NCBI GenBank assembly: GCA_025774615.1 | Contig: JALGVQ010000029.1 | Span: 1 to 26,953, forward strand | Reading direction: 5' to 3' | Length of the DNA stretch: 26,953 nt | Origin: a bacterium | GTDB taxonomy: Bacteria > Blakebacterota > Blakebacteria > Blakebacterales > Blakebacteraceae | Shown here: positions 1 through 8,556 of the stretch, one piece after another | Layout of the letters: each line of letters begins with the position of its first letter | Numbering within the stretch: the stretch's first letter is position 1 | Notes under the pieces: model-generated | The model's database searches: none | Told to the model about the DNA's origin: nothing | The model's input: only the letters and a program-made list of their open reading frames with translations | Position numbers and translations under genes: made by a program

Positions 1-218
1 GTCCACTCCTGCGGGATCCCCTCATGGCTGTACCCGTTGAAGGCGAAGTAGGGGTAGATGGCTTGATTGCGTACAAAGATCGGTACCGGATCAGGATCGG
101 AGAACGGGTAGGTCAGTATCGTCCTCGTCTCCTCCTCGATGACCGCCTGCTGACTGGTGACGGAATTGAATGTCACCAGGAGCGCGAACAGGGAAAGTGA
201 CAGGATTCGGATCGTCAT
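1..218 (-). CDS. Secreted DUF5107-like protein, N-terminal part (cut by left edge)
   Basis: An open frame runs from an ATG at 218 to the left edge with no stop, giving 72 codons. The first ~23 residues form a Sec-type signal peptide: a basic start (MTIR), a hydrophobic stretch (ILSLSLFALLVTF) and a polar end near SVTSQQ. The mature start contains TYPFSDPDPVP, then IYPYFAFNGYS and a terminal QEW. From memory this resembles the opening of DUF5107 proteins, which often go on to TPR repeats and are common in polysaccharide-use loci. A weak ribosome site (AAGGTGA) lies about 7 nt upstream. The gene begins 87 bp after the stop of the glycoside-hydrolase-like gene and points the same way, so it is probably the last visible gene of that operon. 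Function is unknown; the family call rests on a short segment. Confidence 0.6.
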   Translation of the reverse strand, partial: MTIRILSLSLFALLVTFNSVTSQQAVIEEETRTILTYPFSDPDPVPIFVRNQAIYPYFAFNGYSHEGIPQEW

Positions 219-305
219 CGTGGTCACCTTGCAGGTTTTTCAGGCAAACGGGATACGGGCTGTCTCACTGGTCATCCCGAGATCATTGTATTCATCCGTG
301 AACGA

Positions 306-3300
306 CTATCCTTCGCTGATGATAAGGAGCCACCCGCGTCCCGGTTCAACAGGGATCGCATCAGCTGGACTGAACGTTGCAGCATCCTGGAAGTTCTCGA
401 TGGCCGGTGCTGAGATGACCGCCGTGTCGGGAGTCAGTCCCAGAGCCTCCCAGTCGATGTGGAGCCTCACATCCACAGGAGTTTCCGCCCAGCTGGCAAT
501 GGAAACCATGGTCTTTCCATCTCCTATCCAGGTCGTTGCCAGCACCTCCCGATGATCGGTGGTCACTGGTGCTGAGGGCACCCAGTACCCGATCATCCGG
601 CTCTCCTGGATACCGAACTCGTCCCATACTCTCCAGAGAGGGGCCGGATCGTTCCCCCCGTACGGCTGGCGGTTGGTCATGCCCCAGAGCATGCCCCGCC
701 AGGGATTCCCCCCGCCCTGCAGCATCTCCCCCATCAGCCCGAAGGGGATTCCGGACACCTCCACCATCCAGAAATCGGGATCGGAGTCGTAGTCGAAATA
801 CTCCCCGAACCAGAGCCGATCGATGAACGCGAAATGCTCGAGGTAGAGGTTGGCGCTGTTGGTAAAACCGTCGCGCGGGTTGTACTGATTGGCCGAGTGG
901 AGGTCGATGAGGGAGCCCGGATTCCCCCGGTCGAGGATTTTTCGCACCCGCTTCATGACGGTGCGGCCGAAGGCCACGTCATCGATGTAGAGCCCGTCGA
1001 TCCCGACGTTCCGGACCAGCCAGTCGAGACCCTCCAGGTAGAAGTTGTGCCAGCGGGAGACACCGCTGTTCACAACTGCTACGTCTTCATATCGCGGCAC
1101 GAACCAGCCGCCGATGTAGTTATCGATGAAATGTTCCTGTAGCCAGGAGTGCCCGCCACCAGGGCCGAAGGAGAGAATCTCATCCCCCAGGCTTCGAAGG
1201 GCGAAGAGCTCGGGAGCCCGGTTGGCGAGTTCCCTGACGGTGTAGTAGATCTTGACCTTCAGTCCCTTCTCGTGGGCCTCATCCACATACGCTTTCATCT
1301 CGTTGGGCCGCAGGAAGGGGTAGTTGATATAGGGATTGATCTCGGTGGCGTGATGCACGTTGATCACCGTCCCGCCCATCGAATCGACCGTGTCGACGGG
1401 ATTGAACCGGTGATGGAAGCGGTTGCTCCACTGCTTGTCGGTATCGATCGGCCGGAAGGGAGTGATGGTGAGACGGAAGTCGTAATGGAGCGTTTCTCCT
1501 GCCTGCATGGTCCGGGAGTCGCTGTAGCAGGTGATGAGGAAGGTATCATCACCCTTGGGGGCCAGGCGCATCCCCCCCTTCCCGTCGTTCGCCCAGGAGG
1601 TAGGCATCACCAGCGGCTTCTGCTGATAGAAGTTGGTGTTGAGCGGTCGGGAGTAGTTCTCATCCCGCAGACTGAACTGCAGGCCGGCATTCACGTCACC
1701 GATCCAGGCGCCGTCCTGGTTCTTCTCCACACCCCATTCCCAGTCATACCGATCGGATCGCAGACCACCCCTGAACCCCAGACCCATCATGTACTTCGCG
1801 ACATTGCTTTCGAGGGGAATTAGAAGCCTGATATCGTTGAGGGAGACCTCTTCGCTTGCCGTGACCGCGATCCGGTACTCCATGGTGCCGTCGAATTCCA
1901 GGCTTCCCTCCAGTTCGATCCGGAGCGCCCCGCTCTCCTGCCGTGACTGCCACTCGACCCTCCCTGGTGACGGGAACATCCGGGTGACCGTGACCGAGGG
2001 CCACGACATCGATCGTCCCCGGTCATCCTCCACCACCAGTTCCACAGGCGCGCTGAGCAGATCCCGGCCGGTATCGGTCAGGTGGGTCATCTCGGGCGAG
2101 AAGAAGCTCGTGATACGCTCCGGCAGACCGTTCAGACCGAGGATCACCTGTCGGCCCAGTACACGCAGCTCGTTCCCTTCCATCTCGACCGGGATGTAGG
2201 GAGCCACGACCTCGTCATCCTCGGCGATGGTCGAATTCAGCCATCGCAACCGGGACAACCGCCACGGGTCGTCGTCGCCGGCAGCCTCGATGACGTCACC
2301 AGTGACCCTCAGTCGGATCTCGACGGTCTGGGTCTCTACCCCGGTGCCGGAGACGGTCACCTCACCCGTATACAACCCGGGCGAGATTTCTTCAGGGACC
2401 TTCACCCCGCACCAGAGGGCCTGCACCTGCCCGGTTTCGACCGAGACCTCCCGCGTGAATTCCCTGCCTGCCCAGTCGATCCCTCCCAGGTTGAAACAGG
2501 TGAAATAAAGGGGCGGGATGACATAGTCACGCCCCCTGGCTGAGAGAATGCCGAAGCTGACCTTCAGATCCTCGATCGGCTGCCTCATGGCGTAGACACC
2601 CAGCTGGAAGGCGTAATACTCCCCGCGCATGGCCGTACCGCGGAGCGGGACTGCCGGGCCCGAATCGATCCATCTCTTCGGTAGATCGTCGGTCATCCTG
2701 ATGGAGCGGGTCCGATCCTCCGGAAAGACCAGGTAGGTAAGGTCGGGATTTTCGGCGTGGAGCCGGTCTGTTTCCTCCCGTGTCGCGATAACCTCCATCG
2801 GCCAGAAAGAGTGCAGTTCGTTGATTGCCTGGAATCCGACCGTCTCTGCCCTCGGCAGCTGCAGCAGTCGATCTCCGGCGAGAGACTCGGCCGTGAGATT
2901 CTGATCGCAAATCCATTCTTCCGAAGCGGAAATCTCCGGCTCGGGGTAACTGACCCTCGGGTAACTGCCTCCCGAACTCACGTGGGGCAGATAGTAGACG
3001 TAGTAGTCACCGGGGACTGTCCGGGGCTGGAAGACCAGACTGCCCCGTTCCCGGTTGATACTGACCCGGACCAGGTTTTCGATCCGTTCGCCGGTTGCGG
3101 CATCGATGATAATGAGGTTCTTCTGCTCCGGTTCGTGATCCCGCCGCCTCCAAGGGATGGTGACCCGGACCGCATCAGCCTCGACATCCACATGAACCAC
3201 GGCCCGGTGATTCCCGTACACGGCTGCATCCCACTCTCCCGTCGTATAGGGAATATCGTCCACGGAGTTCCCTGCAGCGAAGAGGACTACCAGGATCCAG

Positions 3301-3350
3301 ATACAAAGTGCAAAAAAGTAAATGGGCCATGCCCTGAGATAGCTATTCAT
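306..3350 (-). CDS. Exported glycoside-hydrolase-like protein (GH123N/DUF6067-like)
   Basis: This 1014-residue protein starts at an ATG with AAGGAA about 9 nt upstream. Residues 5-27 are a hydrophobic signal peptide or membrane anchor (YFFALCIWILVVLFAAG). Beta-rich regions follow, then a barrel-like C-terminal half with GLYIDDVAFGR near residue 785, DLHSANQYNPRDG, and Trp-rich segments (WRGMLWGMTNRQPYGGN). The layout recalls proteins annotated as glycoside hydrolase with an N-terminal GH123N (DUF6067) domain, which act on glycans outside the cytoplasm. The paired Asp of YIDD is a plausible active-site element, but the catalytic residues cannot be assigned from one sequence. It follows the rhamnose isomerase gene by 61 bp on the same strand, so it may release rhamnose-containing sugars for the importer encoded upstream. 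Substrate unknown. Confidence 0.6.
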   Translation of the reverse strand: MNSYLRAWPIYFFALCIWILVVLFAAGNSVDDIPYTTGEWDAAVYGNHRAVVHVDVEADAVRVTIPWRRRDHEPEQKNLIIIDAATGERIENLVRVSINRERGSLVFQPRTVPGDYYVYYLPHVSSGGSYPRVSYPEPEISASEEWICDQNLTAESLAGDRLLQLPRAETVGFQAINELHSFWPMEVIATREETDRLHAENPDLTYLVFPEDRTRSIRMTDDLPKRWIDSGPAVPLRGTAMRGEYYAFQLGVYAMRQPIEDLKVSFGILSARGRDYVIPPLYFTCFNLGGIDWAGREFTREVSVETGQVQALWCGVKVPEEISPGLYTGEVTVSGTGVETQTVEIRLRVTGDVIEAAGDDDPWRLSRLRWLNSTIAEDDEVVAPYIPVEMEGNELRVLGRQVILGLNGLPERITSFFSPEMTHLTDTGRDLLSAPVELVVEDDRGRSMSWPSVTVTRMFPSPGRVEWQSRQESGALRIELEGSLEFDGTMEYRIAVTASEEVSLNDIRLLIPLESNVAKYMMGLGFRGGLRSDRYDWEWGVEKNQDGAWIGDVNAGLQFSLRDENYSRPLNTNFYQQKPLVMPTSWANDGKGGMRLAPKGDDTFLITCYSDSRTMQAGETLHYDFRLTITPFRPIDTDKQWSNRFHHRFNPVDTVDSMGGTVINVHHATEINPYINYPFLRPNEMKAYVDEAHEKGLKVKIYYTVRELANRAPELFALRSLGDEILSFGPGGGHSWLQEHFIDNYIGGWFVPRYEDVAVVNSGVSRWHNFYLEGLDWLVRNVGIDGLYIDDVAFGRTVMKRVRKILDRGNPGSLIDLHSANQYNPRDGFTNSANLYLEHFAFIDRLWFGEYFDYDSDPDFWMVEVSGIPFGLMGEMLQGGGNPWRGMLWGMTNRQPYGGNDPAPLWRVWDEFGIQESRMIGYWVPSAPVTTDHREVLATTWIGDGKTMVSIASWAETPVDVRLHIDWEALGLTPDTAVISAPAIENFQDAATFSPADAIPVEPGRGWLLIISEG

Positions 3351-3411
3351 ATGATCTCATTCCTTATGGTAAAAGATCAGAGAACCGGGTGGCCTTGAGC
3401 TGCGGTCGGTC

Positions 3412-4683
3412 TCAATCCCGTTTCGAGAGGACCTCCCGCTCGTAGTCACGGACTTCTTCCAGCCACGCCTGCCCCAGCGGAGTCTCCATACTCATGCAAT
3501 AGTGATCCCACACGGCACCCGCGGGCAGGGTTTTTGTCTCCTCCAGCATGGCAAGACGTCCGGTAAGGTCTCCACCAGCCTCCAGATCCCGGAGTCTCCC
3601 GACCGGCTGCAGAAGGGCCGTGAGCAGCGCCTTGAGCATGTTGCGGGTTCCGATCACCCATGCCGCTACTCTGTTGATGCTGGCGTCGAAATAATCGAGT
3701 CCGATATGGGCCCGCTCAAGATAGTCCCCCCTGACGAGTTCCTCCGCGAGTGCTATCAGCCCGTCAGAGAGGGTGACTACGTGGTCGCTGTCCCAGCGCA
3801 CTCCCCTGCTCACGTGAAGCAGGATCTGATCGAGGTAGTTCATAACAGAGGAGAGCTTGTCGGGGACCTCTTCTGTCGGGTGGAAATGTCCGGTGTCGAG
3901 ACAGAGGAGCAGCTTCCGTGTGACCGCATACCCGAAGTAGAAGTCATACGATCCCACGACATAGCTCTCTGATCCGATCCCGAACAGTTTCGGTTCGACC
4001 GAATCGAGCAGATGCGCACGATCGTATTCCTCCGCAAACACTGAATCGAGTGAATGAAGCAAACGCTCTCGCGGGCCTTTGCGGTCTACAGGGGTGTCCT
4101 TGTAACCGTCAGGTATCCAGAGGTTCATCACGCAGGGAGTGCCGAGCTGACGGCCCATCTCTGCCGAGATTCTGCGGCAGGCAATCCCGTGCTCGATCCA
4201 GAAATCCCTTACACCGCTGTCTGGATGGCTCAGGGTGAAACCATCATCGGCAAGGGGATGTGAAAAACAGGTCGGATTGAAGTCGATACCGAGCCCCCGC
4301 TCCTGTGCCCACTCCACCCAGCCCTGGTAGTGCTCGATCCCTATCTCGTTGCGATCGACGCGCCTGCCGCCGGTCTCCAGATAACTTGCGTGCAGGTTCA
4401 ATCGGTGCCTGCCCGGTATGAGGCTCAGGGCCAGGTCGAGATCGCCGCGCAGTTCATCGACTGTTCGGGCCCTGCCAGGGTAGTTGCCGGTCGCCTGGAT
4501 CCCGCCGCCGCTCAACCCCGCTTCCTGTTCCTCGAAACCTCTGACGTCATCGCCCTGCCAGCAGTGGATCGAAACCGCGATCCTGGAGAGAGACTCAATC
4601 GCAGCATCGACATCCACATCGAGTTCGGCGAACTGTTCCTTCGCCAACCCGTATGCATCGCTGACCCTCTTCTCGACGTTCAT
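3412..4683 (-). CDS. rhaA: L-rhamnose isomerase
   Basis: It converts L-rhamnose to L-rhamnulose, the first step of the phosphorylating rhamnose pathway, in the cytoplasm. The 423-residue length matches the E. coli-type enzyme (419). The N-terminal signature [14 protein letters not shown] is at residues 38-51. The metal site is complete by position relative to E. coli RhaA: E230, D263 and H266 (CLDTGHFHP), H290, D298 and D300 (WDSDH), and D330 (GLDYFD). The ATG is preceded by AGGAGG 4 nt upstream, which fixes the start. The gene lies 40 bp after the class II aldolase, its expected pathway partner. This is the most secure functional call in the window and identifies rhamnose, or a close 6-deoxyhexose, as the likely substrate of the two divergent operons. 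Confidence 0.95.
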   Translation of the reverse strand: MNVEKRVSDAYGLAKEQFAELDVDVDAAIESLSRIAVSIHCWQGDDVRGFEEQEAGLSGGGIQATGNYPGRARTVDELRGDLDLALSLIPGRHRLNLHASYLETGGRRVDRNEIGIEHYQGWVEWAQERGLGIDFNPTCFSHPLADDGFTLSHPDSGVRDFWIEHGIACRRISAEMGRQLGTPCVMNLWIPDGYKDTPVDRKGPRERLLHSLDSVFAEEYDRAHLLDSVEPKLFGIGSESYVVGSYDFYFGYAVTRKLLLCLDTGHFHPTEEVPDKLSSVMNYLDQILLHVSRGVRWDSDHVVTLSDGLIALAEELVRGDYLERAHIGLDYFDASINRVAAWVIGTRNMLKALLTALLQPVGRLRDLEAGGDLTGRLAMLEETKTLPAGAVWDHYCMSMETPLGQAWLEEVRDYEREVLSKRD

Positions 4684-4723
4684 CGTTCCTCCTGCCTTTG
4701 ATCAGGGATCGCCCCTGTACAGA

Positions 4724-5800
4724 CTACACCTGCTTTCGACGATAGGTCTCGACTTCCCACCCCTCGATGAATCTCCGGGCCCTGTCATCCATATATTCGA
4801 TTCCGCCGAAGACCCCGGCGAACTGAACCACGAGGGCGGCATCCCTTGCCACCTCCAGTGCCAGCTCCGCGGCGGTACTGCTCTCACCCAGGCCGAAGAC
4901 GGCGTCCTCGAAAACCGCGATCTTCGGATCGTAACCGTGACGGGAGAGGAATAGGGTGATCCCTTCAGCAGAGAACTTTCCCCGGATGGGACAGGCTCCG
5001 GCATAGACGATGTGATCGGGAGTGATCGGACCTTCGGCCGGAGAGAAGTGGCCGGATACGGCAAAATGCAGCGGGCTCTCACTCCAGGCGGAACGGATGA
5101 TCTCTTCATTCCGGGTGATACTCTCCCGCGGAGGTGCATCGCCCTGTTTGACCTCTCTCTGCACTCCTGCCCTCTGATACACATCCTCCAGGCACGCGAA
5201 GATCTCGCTGTAGGTGCCGGCGATCTGATCGGCTTCGTCCCCGGCCACAAAAACACCATGGTTCCCGATGAAGATCACGGATGGTTCGTACCCGCGGTGG
5301 CCCCGGTATGCCTCTACCTCTCGGCGCACCTCCATACAGAGTGAATAACCGGGGTCGGTATAATCGATCCAGAGAGCATCGGGGAAAAGGTGCCTGCTGT
5401 GGTGCGCTCCATTGACCGCACAGGTCATGCCGTTGACGATGGGCGGGTGTGTATGCACAACGAATCGTGCGGAGAGAGAATCGTGCAGGGGGGCCTCGAC
5501 TGAGGGGCGGCCGGTGGAGTCCGGCAGCACCGAGGCCTCAACGATCTCCATTACGGCCGCTTCCCGCTCGGGCACCTCAGACGGAAGTCCCGCTCTGTAG
5601 AGATTGGAGAGCCTGTTCCGGTCAAGGGCAACAAAATCTGCCGGCTCGATACCGGCAAGTGTTGTACCGGAGGGCTTCACCCGGAGTGTTTCCGGATCTT
5701 TGACTGAGGTGTTTCCACCCCCACCTCTGACATATCCGGGTATTCCGAATTCGTGCGAAAGGCGGGTGATGACCCGCAGCAGGTCTTCCGAGGATTCTAT
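4724..5800 (-). CDS. Class II aldolase, probable rhamnulose-1-phosphate aldolase, apparent AUA start
   Basis: It probably splits L-rhamnulose-1-phosphate into DHAP and L-lactaldehyde. Family marks are the phosphate-binding GGGGNTSVK (residues 26-34) and VKPSGTTLA (41-49), plus zinc-type histidines H116 and H118 in HTHP and H181 in GNHG, with an acidic residue near E103. A GTG at 5680 opens a 318-residue frame but would delete GGGGNTS, so it cannot be the true start. Upstream, the frame reads back to an ATA at 5798-5800 seven nt after GGAAGGAG and 17 nt after the permease stop. No ATG, GTG or TTG lies in frame between that site and GTG 5680. The resulting 358-residue protein begins ESSEDLLRVITRLSHEFG, a typical N-terminus. 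Unlike RhaEW-type fusions it carries no dehydrogenase domain. Fuculose or another sugar-phosphate substrate remains possible. Confidence 0.82.
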   Translation of the reverse strand: MESSEDLLRVITRLSHEFGIPGYVRGGGGNTSVKDPETLRVKPSGTTLAGIEPADFVALDRNRLSNLYRAGLPSEVPEREAAVMEIVEASVLPDSTGRPSVEAPLHDSLSARFVVHTHPPIVNGMTCAVNGAHHSRHLFPDALWIDYTDPGYSLCMEVRREVEAYRGHRGYEPSVIFIGNHGVFVAGDEADQIAGTYSEIFACLEDVYQRAGVQREVKQGDAPPRESITRNEEIIRSAWSESPLHFAVSGHFSPAEGPITPDHIVYAGACPIRGKFSAEGITLFLSRHGYDPKIAVFEDAVFGLGESSTAAELALEVARDAALVVQFAGVFGGIEYMDDRARRFIEGWEVETYRRKQV

Positions 5801-5807
5801 GTCAGCA

Positions 5808-5815
5808 CTCCTTCC
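5808..5815 (-). promoter_or_regulatory. Strong ribosome binding site ahead of the ATA start
   Basis: On the minus strand GGAAGGAG spans 5815 down to 5808 and is followed by 7 nt and then ATA at 5800-5798. The spacing is ideal for initiation at the ATA. The only nearby standard start, a GTG inside this site, runs into a stop after three codons (GTG CTG ACA TAG). Confidence 0.75.
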
Positions 5816-5817
5816 GA

Positions 5818-7008
5818 TCAGGTCAGGTGGATCTTTTCGGTCGTGATCCGCCCTGTCGGGCGACGGTGCCGGAGCTGGTCGAGCGCCACCGCTGCCACGA
5901 TGATCCCACCGGTGACGATCTCCTGGACCCAGTTATCGAGTCCGAGCCTGGTGCAGCCGTTATCCACCACCGTCATGATCAGCGCGCCCACCATCGTGCC
6001 CCGTATCGAACCCTCACCCCCGGAGAGACTTGCCCCCCCGATCACGACCGCGGCGATCACCCGAAGCTCGTACCCTTCAGCGGTGGTCGGATCACCCATG
6101 GAGAGATAGGAGAACTGCAGCAGTGCGGCCAACCCTGCGCAACCTATCCCGATGATATAGATCAGCATCTTGCTTCGGCCGATCCGTACGCCGCAGAGCC
6201 TGGCAGTCTGCTCGTTCGAGCCGATAGCGTAGATATGACGTCCGAACCGTGTGTAACGCAGCATCCCTGCCATCAGAAGCGCCACTACGAGGAGTATCCA
6301 GACTCCCGGCGCCACGATCGCTCCGAGCCCGCCTGAGGTGTTGGCCATGAGATCGGTGAGCCAGGTTGCCGAATCGGGGTAGACCGGCTGGTTGTTCCCC
6401 AGACCTTTGGCCAACCCGCGCAGGCCTCCCCACATACCCAGAGTCACAATGAAGGGGGCGATAGGTACGCGCTTGATGAAAAATTCATTCAGGGCCGCGA
6501 TCGCTCCGGCACCGGCCAATCCGGCCAGCAATGCCGGCACTGTTCCGAGTGGCCCGATCGTCCAGAGCACGATGAGCCCGCCCCCGATCAGGGCCGCGAC
6601 CCGACCAACGTGTCCGATGACCATCGCGCCGACGGCCGCGCCGCAGAGCATGCCTGCCCCTACTCCACCAAAGGCAGCCAGAATCGGTGGAAACCCGGCT
6701 TTGAGGAGCAGAGCTATCACAACCGTGCCCAGCGCGATGGTCGACCCGACCGAGAGATCGATTCCGCCGCTGATGATGATAATTGTTGCTCCAAGCGCGG
6801 CCGTCCCCACAACCGCGGTCTGCAGCAGCATCAGACGCTGGTTGTCCCAGCGGATGAAGTCGCCACCCATCAGGAGAGCAAAGAGACCCCATACGAAAAG
6901 CAGCCCGATGAGGGGGCCGAATTGTCCGATCAGGCGAGTGATATACGTCTTGTCCCGCAATCGGGACCCTCCATCGGTATCATTCACGCTGACGGTTCTC
7001 CTGATCAT
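5818..7008 (-). CDS. Sugar ABC transporter permease (RbsC-like)
   Basis: This is an inner-membrane channel subunit of a ribose/rhamnose-type sugar importer. It has 396 residues and about ten or more hydrophobic segments. RbsC-family marks are ISGGIDLSVGS (residues 80-90), PFIVTLGMWGGLRGLAKG (185-202), YAIGSNEQTARLCGVRIGRSK, and VVIGGASLSGGEGSIRGTMVGA near the C-terminus. The protein is longer than the usual 320-340. The extra length is mostly a hydrophobic segment around residues 130-170, before the NEFFIKRVPIAPF motif. The ATG overlaps the ATPase stop in an ATGA arrangement, so the two are translationally coupled. The aldolase starts 17 nt after its stop. Rhamnose is inferred as substrate from the neighbours; the sequence does not show specificity. 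Confidence 0.92.
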   Translation of the reverse strand: MIRRTVSVNDTDGGSRLRDKTYITRLIGQFGPLIGLLFVWGLFALLMGGDFIRWDNQRLMLLQTAVVGTAALGATIIIISGGIDLSVGSTIALGTVVIALLLKAGFPPILAAFGGVGAGMLCGAAVGAMVIGHVGRVAALIGGGLIVLWTIGPLGTVPALLAGLAGAGAIAALNEFFIKRVPIAPFIVTLGMWGGLRGLAKGLGNNQPVYPDSATWLTDLMANTSGGLGAIVAPGVWILLVVALLMAGMLRYTRFGRHIYAIGSNEQTARLCGVRIGRSKMLIYIIGIGCAGLAALLQFSYLSMGDPTTAEGYELRVIAAVVIGGASLSGGEGSIRGTMVGALIMTVVDNGCTRLGLDNWVQEIVTGGIIVAAVALDQLRHRRPTGRITTEKIHLT

Positions 7009-8555
7009 GCGGCTTCACCCGTTCCAGTGGACTCTGTTCCAGTGGCCTCCAACATGATGGCCTGTTCGTCCAGATCGGCGACCGGACGGGGAGGACCGAG
7101 CCGGCCGCGATGCATGACCGCGATGGAATCGCAGATTCCCAGCAGTTCAGGGAGGTAGCTCGAGACCACTACGATCGCGCGTGGAGCGATCCCGGCAACC
7201 TGATCACCACAGGCCAGGTCATCGATCAAACGGTAGATGAGCGCCTTTGAGCCCACATCGATCCCTCGCGTGGGTTCGTCGAGCAGCAGCACATCGGATC
7301 CGGTGTGAAGCAGGCGGGCAAGCGCGACCTTCTGCTGGTTTCCACCAGAAAGCGTAGCCACCTTCTGTCGCGGTGAAGAGCACCTGATCGGCAGGCGCTC
7401 TATCCATGGTTGAGCCGCCCTCTCCTGCCCGGCCGGGGTAACCAGACCCCAGGGACCGAGTCCATCGAGCCTCGGAAGAGTCAGATTGTCAGCCAGGCTC
7501 AGTCCGGCGGCCAGCCCTTCACGGCCGCGGTCTTCGCTCACCATGCCGGCGCCCAGCTGCCACATCATCGGCGGTGTGCTACACGGCACGTGGGATACCC
7601 GTACTGCACCCCGGCGGACCGGATCGAGGCCGAAGATCGACCTGATCAACTCGGTTCGACCAGATCCGACCAGTCCGGCGATACCCAGCACCTCGCCACG
7701 ATGGAGCGTGAAGGAGACAGCATGGGGAGAGGTGCTGCCCGAGAGACCGCGAACCTCAAGGACCTCTTCCCCCAGCACACGTTCGCCGCGGATATAAAGG
7801 TCATGGATATCACGACCTACCATGAGGGTGACGATCTCTTCGAGCTGCGTGTCCGCCGTAATCCCGCGCCCCGTCACCTGCCCGTCGCGCAATACCGTGA
7901 ACGTGTCGCTGATCTCCCTCACTTCCTCAAGCACATGGGAGATGTAGACAACTGCTATTCCCTCGGTCTGCAGACGTCTGACCAGATCGAAGAGGTGACC
8001 GATATCAGTGCGGGTCAGGCTTGAAGTTGGTTCATCGAGCACCAGTACGCGACATCCTGTCGCCACAGCTCGGGCTATCTCCACCAGTTGCTGTTCAGCG
8101 GCAGAGAGCCGACCGACCTGGAGATCAAGTGGGATGTCGGGGCGGCCGATCCGGCTCATCGCCGTGGCGGCGCGCTCCCGCACTTCCCCCCTTCGAACGA
8201 AAGGCCCGGTCACCGGTTCCCGACCCAGAAGGATGTTCTCGGCCACCGTGAGGTGAGGAGCCAGGGAGAGTTCCTGATAGATCATCGCTACACCGGCTGC
8301 GCGACCGTCGACCGGAGTGCGGGGAGCGTAGAGTACGCCGTCAAGCATCATGCGGCCCGCATCAGGCAGGAGCGCCCCCGACAGCACCTTCATCAGGGTG
8401 CTCTTGCCGGCACCATTCTCACCGATGAGAGCGTGCACTTCACTCGACTCGACGGTCAGGTCCACTCCGTCCAGGGCCACGGTCGCTCCAAAACTCCGGC
8501 GGACCGCCTCCATTCGCAGGCGTGGGCCGTGCACTGTTCCGGGAACCGGGTTCAC
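7005..8555 (-). CDS. Sugar ABC transporter ATPase with two nucleotide-binding domains (RbsA-like)
   Basis: This cytoplasmic energy subunit of the importer has 516 residues, as expected for RbsA/XylG/MglA-type proteins. The N-terminal domain has Walker A GENGAGKST (residues 45-53), a signature LSAAEQQLVEIARA and Walker B VLVLDEPTSSL. The C-terminal domain has the degenerate Walker A usual in this family (GLVGSGRTE), an intact LSGGNQQKVALARLL and VLLLDEPTRGIDVG. The start is GTG at 8555, four nt after GGAAGGA. The binding-protein stop lies only one base before this start, so translation of the two is likely coupled. Because the upstream binding-protein frame is broken, ribosomes would reach this start only if they re-initiate inside that gene or bind here directly. 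Confidence 0.93.
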   Translation of the reverse strand: MNPVPGTVHGPRLRMEAVRRSFGATVALDGVDLTVESSEVHALIGENGAGKSTLMKVLSGALLPDAGRMMLDGVLYAPRTPVDGRAAGVAMIYQELSLAPHLTVAENILLGREPVTGPFVRRGEVRERAATAMSRIGRPDIPLDLQVGRLSAAEQQLVEIARAVATGCRVLVLDEPTSSLTRTDIGHLFDLVRRLQTEGIAVVYISHVLEEVREISDTFTVLRDGQVTGRGITADTQLEEIVTLMVGRDIHDLYIRGERVLGEEVLEVRGLSGSTSPHAVSFTLHRGEVLGIAGLVGSGRTELIRSIFGLDPVRRGAVRVSHVPCSTPPMMWQLGAGMVSEDRGREGLAAGLSLADNLTLPRLDGLGPWGLVTPAGQERAAQPWIERLPIRCSSPRQKVATLSGGNQQKVALARLLHTGSDVLLLDEPTRGIDVGSKALIYRLIDDLACGDQVAGIAPRAIVVVSSYLPELLGICDSIAVMHRGRLGPPRPVADLDEQAIMLEATGTESTGTGEAA

Positions 8556-8556
8556 T

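Noticed and set aside
5678-5680. GTG as the aldolase start
   Set aside because: It would remove the conserved GGGGNTS phosphate-binding region and has no ribosome site, while the upstream frame is clearly coding.
5827-6336. Long plus-strand frame opposite the permease gene
   Set aside because: It lies wholly antisense to a clear RbsC-type gene, has no ribosome site or recognisable domain, and its composition reflects GC-rich codon use on the other strand.
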